Shown here: piece by piece, positions 36,764-44,943 of the stretch | Layout: every line of letters starts with the position of its first letter | Position numbering within the stretch: the first letter of the stretch is position 1 | Assembly: GCA_964587855.1 (NCBI GenBank) | Contig: CAZPLT010000003.1 | Span: 9,151-73,150, forward strand | Direction: 5' to 3' | DNA from: WRCA01 sp964587855 | GTDB lineage: Bacteria > Pseudomonadota > Alphaproteobacteria > Rs-D84 | Length of the DNA stretch: 64,000 nucleotides | Position numbers and translations under genes: made by a program | The notes under the pieces: generated by a model | The model's database searches: none | What the model was told of the DNA's origin: nothing | What the model saw: only the letters and a program-made list of their open reading frames with translations

Positions 36764-38386
36764 ATGGATAAATTTCGGCATATTTTAATTCAAAACAAGA
36801 AATGGATAATTATTTTATCTGCGGCTTTGGTTCTGTATGGTGGTTTTGAAACTGTAAAAAAAATAACAGAAAAACAGAAAAAAGAAGTTAAAGCTGATGA
36901 TATAAAAATTAAACCAGCTCCAACATATGAAGATTTTTTAAACCAATGTCGTCCCATAACACCTTATCTTATCTGTTATCTTGCAAACCCCGAAGGGTTT
37001 GAAAGCGAAGTATATAAAGATGGGCGCGGCATATGGACCATTGGGTATGGCAGTACCAGAATGCCGAACGGGCCAGTTGGACCAAACACAGCAGATATAA
37101 CAATAGATCAAGCATATGAAATTGCACGTTGGCATATTGAAGATTATGAAACTTATTTTATTATGTATTGTTATTGCTGTGCATTTGACCGTGATATGAC
37201 TCCACAGGAATTTTTTGGTTTGGCTTCGTTTATTTATAACGGCGGGCCTGGAATGTTTGAACCTAATGTAGATACAAAAAATGGTAAACCAGGAAAAAAG
37301 GATAGAGCCAGAAATGATAGATGGGCAGAGTTGCGAAGTCTTTACCGTAATCAAGGAACAATCAGTCGCGAACAAGTAAAAGAGTTGTTTGCAAAATATC
37401 CGGTTGTTTCCCAAGGTAGTGTTTTAAAAGCATGGCTAGATGGGAAAAGCGGTGAAGAAATAGGACAAATGTTGGTTAACTATTTAAGTTCAGGTGGTGA
37501 ACGGGCCGAAGGCTTGGTTTGGCGCAGATGGTTAGAAGCATGTTTAATATCTGGAGCTATTGATCCTTTGGATATTATGAATACACCAATTGGTGGAATT
37601 TATGAATTTCGTCAGTATTTGAAATCAAAAGACATGGATATGATAAACAAAGATAATGTTTTAAATTATTCTGTTGCTGATACTTTAGAAGTGTGGTTAA
37701 AAGATCCGCGTTATTGGGACAAGAAAAATAAAAGATTATATAAACCACAAAATATTCAATTAACCAAGTCAGTAATGCCAAAAGAAATTGTAGAATTATG
37801 TGAATCTGGATATTGTACTGTTTCAAATAAAACAAATGCGAATCGTTTTTATATTACTTCACATAAACCATTGATGGAAAGAAGTTCGGAAGCTTTGGTA
37901 GAACTAGGTACAAAGTATTTGTATGATAATAATTATCCAAAAGCCGAAGAAGTTTATATGGATGTAATTAAAAAATATCCAGAAAATGCCAGTGCTTACA
38001 GCGATCTTTCGTATCTTTATTTAAAGTGGGGAAAATACGAAAAGGGTATAGCAGTTATAAATATATTAAATACAAATATAACAAAATCTATGGATGCCAA
38101 TGGTTTAGCTGGGACGTATTATAACGTTGGGTTATGTTATAAAAAATTGGGCGGCGCCAAGAATTTGGAATTGGCTAAAACCTATATGACAAAAGCCAAA
38201 AACTTATTACCAAATGTCAAAGTTTATCAAAAAGAAATTGATGACATTAATGTGAAATTAAAAAATATAGAAAAAAGCAAAAGTACAGTAAAAAAGAAAT
38301 CATTGTTTGATACTGGGAAAGCGAATATATCTGTAAAAAATCAAAATAATAAACATAATAATGCAAAGAAACAAAAAACGCATTAA
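36764..38386 (+). CDS. Membrane-anchored GH24 muramidase with C-terminal TPR repeats
   Basis: 540 residues. An N-terminal membrane anchor (about 13-28) is followed by a phage-lysozyme type (GH24) domain. NPEGFESEVYKDGRGIWTIG gives Glu77, Asp86 and Thr92, spaced 9 and 6 residues apart exactly as Glu11, Asp20 and Thr26 of T4 lysozyme. A later stretch (about 375-480) has tetratricopeptide helices (ALVELGTKYLYDNNYPKAEE, ASAYSDLSYLYLKWGKYEKG). The tail is Lys/Asn-rich. It should cut peptidoglycan glycan strands in the periplasm, with the TPRs recruiting a partner. AAGG lies upstream. Convergent with trmB, stops overlapping by four bases. A phage origin for the domain is possible, but no phage genes surround it. 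Confidence 0.82.
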   Translation: MDKFRHILIQNKKWIIILSAALVLYGGFETVKKITEKQKKEVKADDIKIKPAPTYEDFLNQCRPITPYLICYLANPEGFESEVYKDGRGIWTIGYGSTRMPNGPVGPNTADITIDQAYEIARWHIEDYETYFIMYCYCCAFDRDMTPQEFFGLASFIYNGGPGMFEPNVDTKNGKPGKKDRARNDRWAELRSLYRNQGTISREQVKELFAKYPVVSQGSVLKAWLDGKSGEEIGQMLVNYLSSGGERAEGLVWRRWLEACLISGAIDPLDIMNTPIGGIYEFRQYLKSKDMDMINKDNVLNYSVADTLEVWLKDPRYWDKKNKRLYKPQNIQLTKSVMPKEIVELCESGYCTVSNKTNANRFYITSHKPLMERSSEALVELGTKYLYDNNYPKAEEVYMDVIKKYPENASAYSDLSYLYLKWGKYEKGIAVINILNTNITKSMDANGLAGTYYNVGLCYKKLGGAKNLELAKTYMTKAKNLLPNVKVYQKEIDDINVKLKNIEKSKSTVKKKSLFDTGKANISVKNQNNKHNNAKKQKTH

Positions 38387-39033
38387 AGCGACAAAATCAG
38401 ATATTTTGGCGCGATTGTTCCGGCCTTGTTTTTTTGCTGATATCTGGTTTCAATGATTGATAATTGGTCACCGAATATTGATAGCCTTGTTTTTGGTAAT
38501 TGCTGGATAATCCAATCATAGTATTCATAATGATCTGTGCCGATTATGATTTGTCCATTTGGCGTAAGATGCGCGGTCAATAAATTTAAGAATTCACTGG
38601 ATAATAATCTGCGTTTTTCGTGGCGCGCTTTGGGCCATGGGTCAGGGTGCAAAACCCATATTTGCGAAAATTCAAAATCATTATTATTTATCAATTTTCG
38701 AACATCGTCTGGCCATATTTTTATATTTTTATATTCTGGTTTTATATTGTTATCGTCATCGGTAATTTTTGACAACAGACTGGCCACCCCATTTATAAAG
38801 GGTTCGGCACCGATGATTGTTTTGTCTGGATTTTCGGTTGCCAGTGCCAGCAAATGTTCCCCAGCACCAAACCCGATTTCCAGTATATGGTCCGTATCCC
38901 CAATTTGTTGGGGCATAAATTTAGGCAGTAAATTATCCACCAGTGATTGCTGGCGGGCGGATAAACGCTTGCCATGAATTCTGCCAAAGGTTCTGATATC
39001 TTGCTTTTCCATAATTTTGAGTATAAAATACAT
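38383..39033 (-). CDS. trmB: tRNA (guanine-N7-)-methyltransferase TrmB
   Basis: 216 residues from ATG 39033. A second ATG at 39012 (MEKQDIRTFGRIHGKRLS) matches the usual family start better; neither has a clear ribosome-binding site. SAM motif HILEIGFGAGEHLLALA, then IIGAEPFINGVASLL and the signature WVLHPDPWPKARHEKRRLL. It forms m7G46 in tRNA variable loops. It is divergent from gltX, 21 bases apart. Confidence 0.92.
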   Translation of the reverse strand: MYFILKIMEKQDIRTFGRIHGKRLSARQQSLVDNLLPKFMPQQIGDTDHILEIGFGAGEHLLALATENPDKTIIGAEPFINGVASLLSKITDDDNNIKPEYKNIKIWPDDVRKLINNNDFEFSQIWVLHPDPWPKARHEKRRLLSSEFLNLLTAHLTPNGQIIIGTDHYEYYDWIIQQLPKTRLSIFGDQLSIIETRYQQKNKAGTIAPKYLILSL

Positions 39034-39054
39034 GAGTTAAAAAGGCAATAAATA

Positions 39055-40674
39055 ATGAGACCAGGATTATCACCATATTTAATTAAAAGATTATTACCAG
39101 ATGCAAAATGGACGATTGCAGAGTTAGAGGAAAAATTTCCGGCGCGCAATTTGCCAGATGGCGCGATGGTAACCCGCTTTGCCCCCAGCCCAACTGGATA
39201 TATGCATATTGGCGGATTGTATCAAATGCTGATAGATTATAAATTGGCTGCGCAATCTGGCGGCGTGTTTATGTTGCGTATAGAAGATACCGATACCAAG
39301 CGCGAAGTCGATGGCGCAGTAAAACTTATTTTACAAACAGCAGAAAAGTTTGGATTAAACCCGGATGAAGGCGCAAGTGTCATAACAAAAAACGTACATA
39401 CCGCATTATCAGAAATGGGTAATTATGGACCTTATCAACAATCGGAAAGAAAAGAAATTTATCATTCTGTTGTGGCGCATTTATTGGCAATGGGGCAGGC
39501 TTATCCTTGTTTTTTAACCCCCGAAGAAATGGACAAGATTCGTGAAAATCAAAAATCTTCTGGTTTGCCAACTGGTATTTATGGTGAATTTGCCCGCGAT
39601 CGCAATTTATCCGAAGAAGAAATTATTGCCCGTTTGGGTAATGGTGAAGTGCCCAGTATACGGCTGTATTCAGCGGGCGACAAAAACAAAAAGATTTTCT
39701 GTAAAGATGCTGTGCGTGGCAGTATCGCTTTTCCCGAAAATGACGAAGATGTAGTTTTGATAAAGTCTAATGACGGATTGCCAACTTACCATTTTGCTCA
39801 TTTGGTGGATGACCATTTTATGCGGACGACACATGTTGTTCGTGGCGAAGAATGGTTGCCCAGTTTTCCATTACATGTTCAGATGTTTAATATGATGGAA
39901 TGGAAAGTTCCAGTCTATGTTCATACATCAACCCTGGATACCATAGATGATGAAACGGGCAAGCAACGCAAATTATCAAAGCGCAAAGACCCCCAGGCAA
40001 ATGTTGCGCAATTTATAGAATCGGGCTGGCCGGTGGATGCTGTATTGGAATACCTATTTAACATTATTGCCAGCGGCTATGAAGAGGCTAAGTTAAAAGG
40101 TCAGGCAAAAAATATTTGGGAATATGAATTAAAGTTGAAAAAGATTCCTATGTCTGGCGCATTGTTCGATATGAAGAAATTGGAATGGTGGGCAAAAGAA
40201 TTTATTGCGACGTTAAGCGTGGATGATTTAACCAATAAAGTAATGATATGGACAGATAAGTATTCAAAAGAATGGGCGGAAAGATTAAAAGATAAAACAG
40301 ACGATTTAAAAAAAATCTTATCCATAGAACGGGATAATCCAAAACGCATTCGCAAGGATTTTATTACTTGGAAACAAACATTGGAAGAAATTTCATATTT
40401 CTTTGATGACGTGTTTGCAAAAATAAAAATCCCGCCGGTTAATAAAGAAGTTTTATCCGAATTTTTGAAAACATTCGATATTAATGATGATAAAGATGCT
40501 TGGTGGAAAAAAATTCAAGATGTTGCGACCAGTGTGGGCGTTCAAAATGGTGATTCGGCGATGGCTTTGCGTGTTGCGCTGACGGGGCGTACAAACACCC
40601 CAGACCTGTATTTAATAATGCAGGTTATGGGAGACACGCGTGTTCGAGAAAGGATTACAAAATGTCTGAAATAA
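39055..40674 (+). CDS. gltX: Glutamyl-tRNA synthetase, Firmicutes-like form
   Basis: 539 residues. Class I motifs: RFAPSPTGYMHIGGL (HIGH box at 51-54) and KLSKRKDPQANV (KMSKS box near residue 306). FMLRIEDTDTKREVDGAVKL and the anticodon-binding C-terminal half are present. The 37-residue N-terminal extension (SPYLIKRLLPDAKWTIAELE, EKFPARNLPDGAMVTRFAPS) is unlike typical alphaproteobacterial GltX. It recalls the clostridial form, which opens with a similar EKYPPR-LPEGA stretch, so transfer from Firmicutes is plausible. The acetyltransferase gene starts within its last 13 bases. Confidence 0.9.
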   Translation: MRPGLSPYLIKRLLPDAKWTIAELEEKFPARNLPDGAMVTRFAPSPTGYMHIGGLYQMLIDYKLAAQSGGVFMLRIEDTDTKREVDGAVKLILQTAEKFGLNPDEGASVITKNVHTALSEMGNYGPYQQSERKEIYHSVVAHLLAMGQAYPCFLTPEEMDKIRENQKSSGLPTGIYGEFARDRNLSEEEIIARLGNGEVPSIRLYSAGDKNKKIFCKDAVRGSIAFPENDEDVVLIKSNDGLPTYHFAHLVDDHFMRTTHVVRGEEWLPSFPLHVQMFNMMEWKVPVYVHTSTLDTIDDETGKQRKLSKRKDPQANVAQFIESGWPVDAVLEYLFNIIASGYEEAKLKGQAKNIWEYELKLKKIPMSGALFDMKKLEWWAKEFIATLSVDDLTNKVMIWTDKYSKEWAERLKDKTDDLKKILSIERDNPKRIRKDFITWKQTLEEISYFFDDVFAKIKIPPVNKEVLSEFLKTFDINDDKDAWWKKIQDVATSVGVQNGDSAMALRVALTGRTNTPDLYLIMQVMGDTRVRERITKCLK

Positions 40675-41093
40675 TTGTTCGCTGTGCCGAACAAAAAGAT
40701 TTTTTAGCAGTGCAAAAAGTTCAGTTAACTGGCGGGGAAGCTTTGCTGACGAATGAAGATGCAATTGAAATTGCAGATATGGAACTGCAAGTAAAAAGCC
40801 CAAATGGTATTTTTGGTGTTGCCGAATATGACGGAAAAATCATTGGATTTATTTACGGCGAAAACTTGGCTGCACGTTGGGCGCTTTCATCATACTTTGT
40901 TGTTCTGCCAGAATATCGCGGAACAAATGCCGCGCATGAATTAGGGGAATGGTTTATATCAGAATGTAAATCTCGCGGCGCAAAATATATTATTTGTTAT
41001 GTTGATAAAGATAATAAAAAACTGATAAACTTTTATCAGCATTTTGGATTTGAATTGGGTGGAACTTATGTTGAAATGATAAAAGAAATATAA
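40662..41093 (+). CDS. GNAT-family N-acetyltransferase
   Basis: 143 residues. Acetyl-CoA-binding core: YFVVLPEYRGTNAAHELGEW, with the R/Q-x-x-G-x-G/A-like loop as YRGTNAA. FGVAEYDGKIIGFIYGE is the usual beta hairpin and the C-terminus has NFYQHFGFELGGTYVEMIK. Substrate unknown. The 13-base overlap with gltX suggests translational coupling, and it may have travelled with it. Confidence 0.85.
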   Translation: MSEIIVRCAEQKDFLAVQKVQLTGGEALLTNEDAIEIADMELQVKSPNGIFGVAEYDGKIIGFIYGENLAARWALSSYFVVLPEYRGTNAAHELGEWFISECKSRGAKYIICYVDKDNKKLINFYQHFGFELGGTYVEMIKEI

Positions 41094-41131
41094 ATATTTT
41101 TTGGAGTTAAAATTTCAAAAAGTATAGAGAA

Positions 41132-42045
41132 ATGAAAACAAAAAATAAAATGCGATACAATAAACTTTTGTTTTTTACATTACTTGTTGCTGCATGTAGT
41201 GGTGTAAAGTCCCCGTCTGTGTCGGATGAAGTTGATTATTCTGCGCGCTTGGATTCNNNNNNNNNNNNNNNNNNNNNNNNNNNNNNNNNNNNNNNNNNNN
41301 NNNNNNNNNNNNNNNNNNNNNNNNNNNNNNNNNNNNNNNNNNNNNNNNNNNNNNNNCGCGCTTGGATTCTGTTTCAAAACAATTTATTGGTGTTAGATAT
41401 GCCATGGACCCACTGGGCGAAGGCACCGGCGTGGATGCTGATCCAATTATTCGTTCAGATGTTTTTGACTGTGTAACATATGTTGAAACATCTATGGCGT
41501 ATGCCACGCCAGGTGATCCAATAGAGAATAAAATAAAAATTTCTTATTTGGATGCAAATCCATCGTATATTTATCGTAAGCATTTTTGGGAAATGGATCA
41601 GGCCCAAAGTGGGACTATGACTGACATTACATCAAAACTGGGCACGCCAGTAAAATATGTTTCTGGAACTATTGATAAGAATTCTTGGTTTGCAAAGAAA
41701 AATCCACCTGTAAAAACTGATTTTGAAACACAGAAAATCACTCTGTCTTACATTGCTTCTGCTGACATTCCAAAAATTAGTATGAAAAGATTGCCTCGTG
41801 TTTCAATAATCGGTATAATTGCTGACAGCAAGGATATGCCCGCACAAATTGGGACAAACAATTGGAATAGGCATGTTGGATTTATTGTTCGAGATGGTGA
41901 TAAAGTAGTTGTCCGCCACGCAAGTTATGTAGCGGGCAAGGTAATAGAGCAATCCTGGAATGATTTTATAAATTATCAGATGGTATTAAAAAATAGAATT
42001 GGAATAAAAATTTGGGAGATAAAAAATGTTCAAAACGAAAAATAA
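41132..42045 (+). CDS. DUF1460 (NlpC/P60-like) lipoprotein interrupted by an assembly gap
   Basis: Left of the gap is a lipoprotein signal (KLLFFTLLVAACSG) and the start of the mature protein (DEVDYSARLDS). Right of it the frame continues LDSVSKQFIGVRYAMDPLGE, SDVFDCVTYVETSMAY and NRHVGFIVRDGDKVVVRHAS. That is the DUF1460 pattern, with candidate catalytic Cys in FDCVTYVE and His in RHVGF. The bases flanking the 100 Ns are the same 13-mer; collapsing it joins the halves in frame. The protein would then be about 267 residues. Probably a cell-wall amidase or peptidase at the envelope. The hemolysin III gene begins inside its end. Confidence 0.7.
41257..41356. other. Run of 100 N (scaffold gap)
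   Basis: Exactly 100 undetermined bases. The sequence just before (CGCGCTTGGATTC) is repeated just after, as expected when two overlapping contig ends are joined with a placeholder gap. Confidence 0.95.
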
Positions 42046-42787
42046 AAAACCAAAAAAAGTTGCACGGGCACAAAGCAGGGCGATCAAGGCACAACCACGC
42101 GCAAACGCATTGTTGCGGGCTTTACGCGCAGCGGGTTTGTTTCGGTGGGAACGTGAACCCAGTCATTCTGAATGGGTTGCTGATGTTTTGACCCACGGAA
42201 TTGGTATTGGATTGGCCATTGCTTGTTTGTGTATTCTTTGTGTTTTTGCTGTCTTATATCATAATTCTTGGGCTGTGGTATCTTGCGTTATTTTCGGGCT
42301 GACTATGTTCTTGCTTTATTTTGGCAGCACTTTCTGTCATGCCATGATTGGGCAGAAAAGCGAATGCTTTTTTGAAGTTTGGGATTCATCCGCAATTTAT
42401 GCATTGATTGCCGGAACATATACCCCATTTTTGCTGGTCAATCTGCGCGGTGCATTGGGTTGGACTGTATTTGGAATATTGTGGGCGATTACAATTTTTG
42501 GCTCTGTAATGAAAATCCGCAGACCAAAAGAACAACCAAAATGGGTTGTCGCGCTGTATTTAATTATGGGATGGGCGGTAGTATTTATTTTGCCCAGAAT
42601 GATAGAAACGGTGTCAGCGCGCGGGATGTGGTTTGTTCTGGCGGGCGCATTGTCTTATTCTCTGGGGGTTATTTTTTATCTGCGACGCAGATTAAAATTT
42701 AGCCACATGATTTGGCATTTATTCGTTATTGGCGGCAGTATTTGTTTTTTCTTTGCGGTGCTGTTCGGCAGTATAATTGACTTTTAA
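42026..42787 (+). CDS. Hemolysin III / PAQR-family membrane protein
   Basis: 253 residues with a basic N-terminal tail (to about 40) and seven hydrophobic segments. Family marks are the start EWVADVLTHGIGIGLAIA, YFGSTFCHAM, FEVWDSSAIYALIAGTYTPF and MIWHLFVIGGSICFFF, whose His and Asp residues form the presumed metal site. Bacterial members are of uncertain function. A GGGAGAT site precedes the ATG, which overlaps the DUF1460 gene by 20 bases. Confidence 0.88.
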   Translation: MFKTKNKKPKKVARAQSRAIKAQPRANALLRALRAAGLFRWEREPSHSEWVADVLTHGIGIGLAIACLCILCVFAVLYHNSWAVVSCVIFGLTMFLLYFGSTFCHAMIGQKSECFFEVWDSSAIYALIAGTYTPFLLVNLRGALGWTVFGILWAITIFGSVMKIRRPKEQPKWVVALYLIMGWAVVFILPRMIETVSARGMWFVLAGALSYSLGVIFYLRRRLKFSHMIWHLFVIGGSICFFFAVLFGSIIDF

Positions 42788-42789
42788 AT

Positions 42790-42822
42790 TAAAAAAGGGC
42801 GCATATTCGCGTCCTTTTTATT
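42790..42822 (+). terminator. Rho-independent terminator after the hemolysin III gene
   Basis: Stem AAAGGGCGC / GCGTCCTTT (one G-T pair) with a short ATATTC loop and a T-rich tail. It separates this operon from the thrS unit. Confidence 0.8.
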
Positions 42823-42830
42823 AAAAACAT

Positions 42831-42859
42831 TTGATTTTTCAGAAAAATAGATTTAAAAT
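42831..42859 (+). promoter_or_regulatory. Promoter of the thrS leader
   Basis: TTGATT (42831-42836), 17-base spacer, TAAAAT (42854-42859). Transcription would begin around 42866, at or within a few bases of the leader-peptide ATG at 42869. Confidence 0.65.
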
Positions 42860-42868
42860 AACATTGTT

Positions 42869-42922
42869 ATGAAAAACAAATTTGTTCTTTTTACAACTAC
42901 AACAACCCCGTTGGGGGTCTAA
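42869..42922 (+). CDS. Threonine-rich leader peptide, probable thrS attenuator
   Basis: A 17-codon frame, MKNKFVLFTTTTTPLGV, with five consecutive threonine codons (42893-42907), located between a promoter and thrS. Runs of the regulated amino acid's codons just upstream of its synthetase or biosynthetic genes are the hallmark of ribosome-mediated attenuation. A CCCC-GTT-GGGG hairpin (42906-42916) starts at the last Thr codon, so a ribosome stalled there would melt it. A weak stem (GCAC / GTGC, 42931-42943) follows, but no strong T-tailed terminator is visible. The start is nearly leaderless, as for the trp leader of Sinorhizobium. Stop TAA at 42920. Confidence 0.7.
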   Translation: MKNKFVLFTTTTTPLGV

Positions 42923-42950
42923 ATTCTATTGCACTTTGTGTGCTTTCCGT
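42906..42950 (+). promoter_or_regulatory. Candidate attenuator hairpins before thrS
   Basis: Two small inverted repeats: CCCC-GTT-GGGG at 42906-42916 and GCAC-TTTGT-GTGC at 42931-42943, the latter followed by TTTCC. The second is too weak to call a terminator with confidence; the mechanism may be something other than classical attenuation. Confidence 0.35.
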
Positions 42951-42995
42951 ATACAATAATCAACAATTAAAAAATAAATAATAAAGGTTTTTATT

Positions 42996-44729
42996 ATGTC
43001 TTATGATATAGAACTTATTCGGCACTCGTTGGCGCATGTAATGGCGGCCGCGGTGCAAAAATTATGGCCAGATGTGAAATTCGCTGGTGGCCCAGCCATT
43101 GAAAATGGATTCTTTTACGATTTTGATTTACAGCACAGAATCACCGAAGAAAATTTTCCAAAAATTGAAAAAGAAATGCGTGATTTGATAAAAAGCGCGG
43201 GACGCTTTGAACGTCGTGAAATTTCGTTGGAAGAAGCAAAACAGATTTTCAAAAATCAGCCATATAAAATGGAATGGCTTGAAGAATATGACGCGGCAGG
43301 GGAAAAATTATCAGTTTATACTTTTCGTGATTTTACCGATCTGTGCCGTGGACCTCATGTTGAAAATTCCAAAGAATTACCACGTGATGGATTCAAAATT
43401 CGCAGCATTGCGGGGGCTTATTGGAAGGGGGATTCTAAAAATAAAATGTTACAACGCGTTTACGTTGATGCGTTTGCCAGCAAAGAAGAATTAGAAGATT
43501 TTTTGAAAATACAAGAAGAAGCAGCCAAACGAGATCATCGTAAAATTGGTCGTGATATGGATTTGTTCCATTTCGAGCCCGAATATGCGCCCGGTGCGGT
43601 ATTTTGGCATGACAAAGGATATAGGATTTATCGTAAATTGATTGAATATATTCGTATGCGTCAGGAACGTGCAGGATATTTAGAAATATCTACGCCAGCA
43701 TTGATGGATAAGTGTTTGTGGGAAACGTCAGGGCATTGGGCAAAATATGGTGAACATAATTATTCCGGCAAAACCGAAGATGGTCGTCAGTTTTGTATAA
43801 AGCCGATGAACTGTCCTGGCGGTATGTTGGTTTTTGCCCAAGGGATAAAATCTTATAAAGATTTGCCAATGTATGTTGGCGAATTCGGTAAAGTTCATCG
43901 CTATGAGGCGGCAGGCGGATTGCATGGAATTATGCGAGTTCGCGAATTTACCCAAGATGATGCACATATTTTCTGCACGGAAAAACAACTGGAAGGCGAA
44001 GTAGTAAAGGTTATTGAATTTATCAAAGATATTTATTCTAAATTTGGTTTTGATAACGTCAGTATGAAACTGGCCACCAGAAAGGATTCCGAGTTCAGAA
44101 TAGGTGATGATAAAATTTGGGACTTTACCGAAGGCGCATTAAAACACGCATTAGATAGCAACAAAATTAAATATGAAATTGCAGAGCAAGACGCTGCTTT
44201 CTATGGACCAAAAATAGATATCTATTTGCGTGATTCAATTGGTCGTGTTTGGCAATGTGGAACTATCCAATTGGATATGAATTTGCCAGAAAGATTTGAT
44301 TTATCTTATGTTGGTGAAGATGGGGCGAAACATCGTCCAATTATGTTGCATCGCGCTATGCTTGGATCTATTGAAAGATTTCTGGGGATGGTGATAGAAA
44401 ATACTGGTGGTAATTTGCCGCTGTGGTTGTCACCAGAACCAGTAGTTGTCGCACCAATATCCGAAAAATATGATGAATATGCAAAGCATATAGTTGCAGA
44501 ACTTCGGGCTGTTGGTGTGAATGCCCGTAGCGATTTGCGCGCGGAAAAAGTAAATTATAAAATTCGCGAATTGTCTTTGGCAAAAACCCCAATAATTGCG
44601 GTTGTGGGCGAAAAAGAATCCGAAGAACAAACGGTTACTTTGCGACGCTTGGGCACGGAAAATCAAGAAACTCTTGCTTTATCCAAATTCATATTGGATA
44701 TGGCCAAAGCGGTAAAATTCCCAGAATAA
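42996..44729 (+). CDS. thrS: Threonyl-tRNA synthetase lacking the N-terminal TGS domain
   Basis: 577 residues, about 60 shorter than usual because it begins directly at the editing domain (MSYDIELIRHSLAHVMAAAV). Editing motifs are complete: HSLAH and the later CRGPH. The catalytic core has PMNCPGGMLVFAQGIKSYKD (zinc Cys), MRVREFTQDDAHIFC (motif 2) and LHRAMLGSIERFLGMVIE (motif 3). The C-terminal anticodon-binding domain starts at VVVAPISEKYDEYA. The start ATG has AAAGG 10-14 bases upstream, and the sequence before it is the leader region, so no upstream TGS coding is present. Controlled by the leader peptide if the attenuation reading is right. Confidence 0.93.
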   Translation: MSYDIELIRHSLAHVMAAAVQKLWPDVKFAGGPAIENGFFYDFDLQHRITEENFPKIEKEMRDLIKSAGRFERREISLEEAKQIFKNQPYKMEWLEEYDAAGEKLSVYTFRDFTDLCRGPHVENSKELPRDGFKIRSIAGAYWKGDSKNKMLQRVYVDAFASKEELEDFLKIQEEAAKRDHRKIGRDMDLFHFEPEYAPGAVFWHDKGYRIYRKLIEYIRMRQERAGYLEISTPALMDKCLWETSGHWAKYGEHNYSGKTEDGRQFCIKPMNCPGGMLVFAQGIKSYKDLPMYVGEFGKVHRYEAAGGLHGIMRVREFTQDDAHIFCTEKQLEGEVVKVIEFIKDIYSKFGFDNVSMKLATRKDSEFRIGDDKIWDFTEGALKHALDSNKIKYEIAEQDAAFYGPKIDIYLRDSIGRVWQCGTIQLDMNLPERFDLSYVGEDGAKHRPIMLHRAMLGSIERFLGMVIENTGGNLPLWLSPEPVVVAPISEKYDEYAKHIVAELRAVGVNARSDLRAEKVNYKIRELSLAKTPIIAVVGEKESEEQTVTLRRLGTENQETLALSKFILDMAKAVKFPE

Positions 44730-44748
44730 AATAAAAAAGGAAAATAAA

Positions 44749-44886
44749 ATGAAAAAAATATATTTGCTTTTTGCTCTTTGTGGATTGTTATTTGTAGCGG
44801 GCTGTTGCAATTGTGAAAAAGAACCAATTGTAGAAGAAAATCATGCTTTGATTGTACCCCCTAATTTTGGAAATATGCCAAAATAA
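44749..44886 (+). CDS. 45-residue lipoprotein, possibly BamF-like
   Basis: A short frame with a clear lipoprotein signal (LLFALCGLLFVAGC in pieces; lipobox VAGC with Cys19), then CNCEKEPIVEENHALIVPP and NFGNMPK. The ALIVPPNF segment recalls the PLVVPPDF motif of DUF3035 (BamF), a small alphaproteobacterial BAM-complex lipoprotein, but the rest is too short to decide. AAAAAGGAAA precedes the ATG. It lies 19 bases after thrS. Confidence 0.6.
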   Translation: MKKIYLLFALCGLLFVAGCCNCEKEPIVEENHALIVPPNFGNMPK

Positions 44887-44943
44887 TACTATTTGATAAC
44901 AGATTTTTTTGTGCTATAATATGCGTATAACAAAGGGAAAAAT

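Noticed and set aside
41132..41476. A continuous frame running through the N run
   Set aside because: The 100 Ns have arbitrary length; the real frame after the gap is the one giving LDSVSKQFIG, not RAWILFQNN.
42931..42950. Firm terminator of the thrS attenuator
   Set aside because: The stem is only four pairs and the T tail is three bases; listed as candidate only.
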